Assembly (NCBI RefSeq): GCF_017308985.1
Contig: NZ_JADWPE010000006.1
Location: forward strand, 186,001-250,000
Length of the DNA stretch: 64,000 nt
Source: Lysobacter changpingensis
Lineage (GTDB): Bacteria > Pseudomonadota > Gammaproteobacteria > Xanthomonadales > Xanthomonadaceae
Direction: 5' to 3'
The notes under the pieces are model-generated. The model did not search any database. It saw only the letters and a list, made by a program, of their open reading frames with translations, and was not told where the DNA came from. Positions within the stretch are counted from its first letter, which is position 1, and every line of letters starts with the position of its first letter. This document shows positions 63,578 through 64,000 of the stretch, in pieces. A program made the translations under genes and the position numbers.

Positions 63578-63925
63578 TCACCGGTACAGCAGGATCAGAT
63601 GCGCCACCCGCCAGAACAGCACCAGGTACACGGCGACGAGCAGCGTGTGCCAGCGGCGCGGCAGGCGCGCCTTCGACAGCCGGTGCATGCCGTCGGCGAG
63701 GTTCAGCAACACCAGCGCCGCGCCGATCGCCGCGACGAGATAACCGGTCGAGCGGAAGGCGAGGGGGCCGATCTCGCGCGGGTCGTGCCGGGTCGCCTCC
63801 AGCCCCGCGGCCAGGACCAGCGTGGCGACGACCAGGTTGCGCGCGTGCTCGAAGATCAGCCGCGACACGCCACGTTCGAACAGCACGTGCCGCAGCACGC
63901 GCAGCCGGTTCGCCCCTCGCGCCAT
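63578..63925 (-). CDS. small membrane protein, unknown function
   Basis: A 115-residue protein with a basic N-terminus and three predicted helices (about 28-46, 57-76 and 90-112). No catalytic motif or family is recognised. The overall size and helix number fit many uncharacterised inner-membrane proteins such as the PsiE-like group, but no diagnostic motif supports it. It lies after a partial outer-membrane gene on the same strand. Confidence 0.65.
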   Translation of the reverse strand: MARGANRLRVLRHVLFERGVSRLIFEHARNLVVATLVLAAGLEATRHDPREIGPLAFRSTGYLVAAIGAALVLLNLADGMHRLSKARLPRRWHTLLVAVYLVLFWRVAHLILLYR

Positions 63926-63942
63926 GCCGCCGGTCCCGCGCG

Positions 63943-64000
63943 TCAGAACGCGAAGCCGTAGCCGATGGCCGGACCCTTGACCACCAGGTCCGTGGACACG
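63943..64000 (-). CDS. 3' end of an outer-membrane barrel protein (partial)
   Basis: Reading leftward, the last 18 codons before TGA give VSTDLVVKGPAIGYGFAF, alternating hydrophobic residues ending in Phe as in outer-membrane barrels (OmpW- or Ax21-like). The remainder lies beyond the window edge. The small membrane-protein gene starts 18 bases later in the same direction. Confidence 0.55.
   Translation of the reverse strand, partial: VSTDLVVKGPAIGYGFAF

Overview
This window is GC-rich, gene-dense chromosomal DNA from a gammaproteobacterium, most likely of the Xanthomonadaceae/Lysobacteraceae (Lysobacter-like). The assignment is an inference from several features: a tandem array of Ax21-type outer-membrane proteins, GTAG-headed REP repeats like those of Stenotrophomonas, a monomeric NADP isocitrate dehydrogenase, the long form of QueF, and a yibN-secB-gpsA block next to a hemD-hemX-hemY block. 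I see no tRNA or rRNA gene, no phage or transposase gene, and no CRISPR array.

Layout. 1-2.8 kb: ABC-2 exporter (ATPase and permease) followed by a ketopantoate reductase. 2.9-6.7 kb: stand-alone winged-helix protein, TatD, and HrpB helicase diverging from a repeat-flanked gap. 6.9-12.5 kb: sulfotransferase-like protein, AraC regulator, 45-residue Cys protein, alpha/beta hydrolase, saccharopine dehydrogenase-like enzyme, Fe(II)/2OG dioxygenase, small membrane protein. 12.9-19.2 kb: receiver-kinase hybrid, aldo/keto reductase, EamA transporter, RluE, exported methyltransferase-like protein, LysR regulator. 19.4-23.8 kb: iron-uptake cassette, consisting of a Fur-like box, a TonB-dependent siderophore receptor (frameshifted in this sequence), two small membrane proteins and a PepSY membrane protein. 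23.8-29.7 kb: AraC regulator, EamA transporter, DUF4344 metallopeptidase, LytS/LytTR two-component pair. 29.9-35.4 kb: Icd, SEC-C proteins UPF0149 and YchJ, lipoprotein, LysM protein, QueF. 35.6-38.5 kb: four tandem Ax21-family genes, each followed by a near-identical hairpin terminator. 38.5-45 kb: GpsA, SecB, rhodanese, small exported protein, thioesterase, HemD-HemX-HemY. 45-57 kb: membrane protein, FadI-type thiolase, unknown protein, GltD and GltB, MFS transporter, Cys-rich protein. 57-64 kb: barnase-type RNase with barstar, I78 inhibitor, GNAT, Cu/Zn SOD, NtrC/NtrB, Sel1-type protein, and two membrane or outer-membrane genes at the edge.

Three families of short inverted repeats fill the gaps, usually at 3' ends of genes. 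The commonest has a GTAG head and a CCCGGGT...ACCCGGG stem, mostly in mirror-image pairs. Three copies are a longer form with a conserved internal module. The most unusual local observations are: the Ax21 paralogue whose signal peptide is encoded by its neighbour's terminator, the long-form REP element, the secreted RNase/barstar pair, and the repeat arms at the tatD/hrpB start codons.
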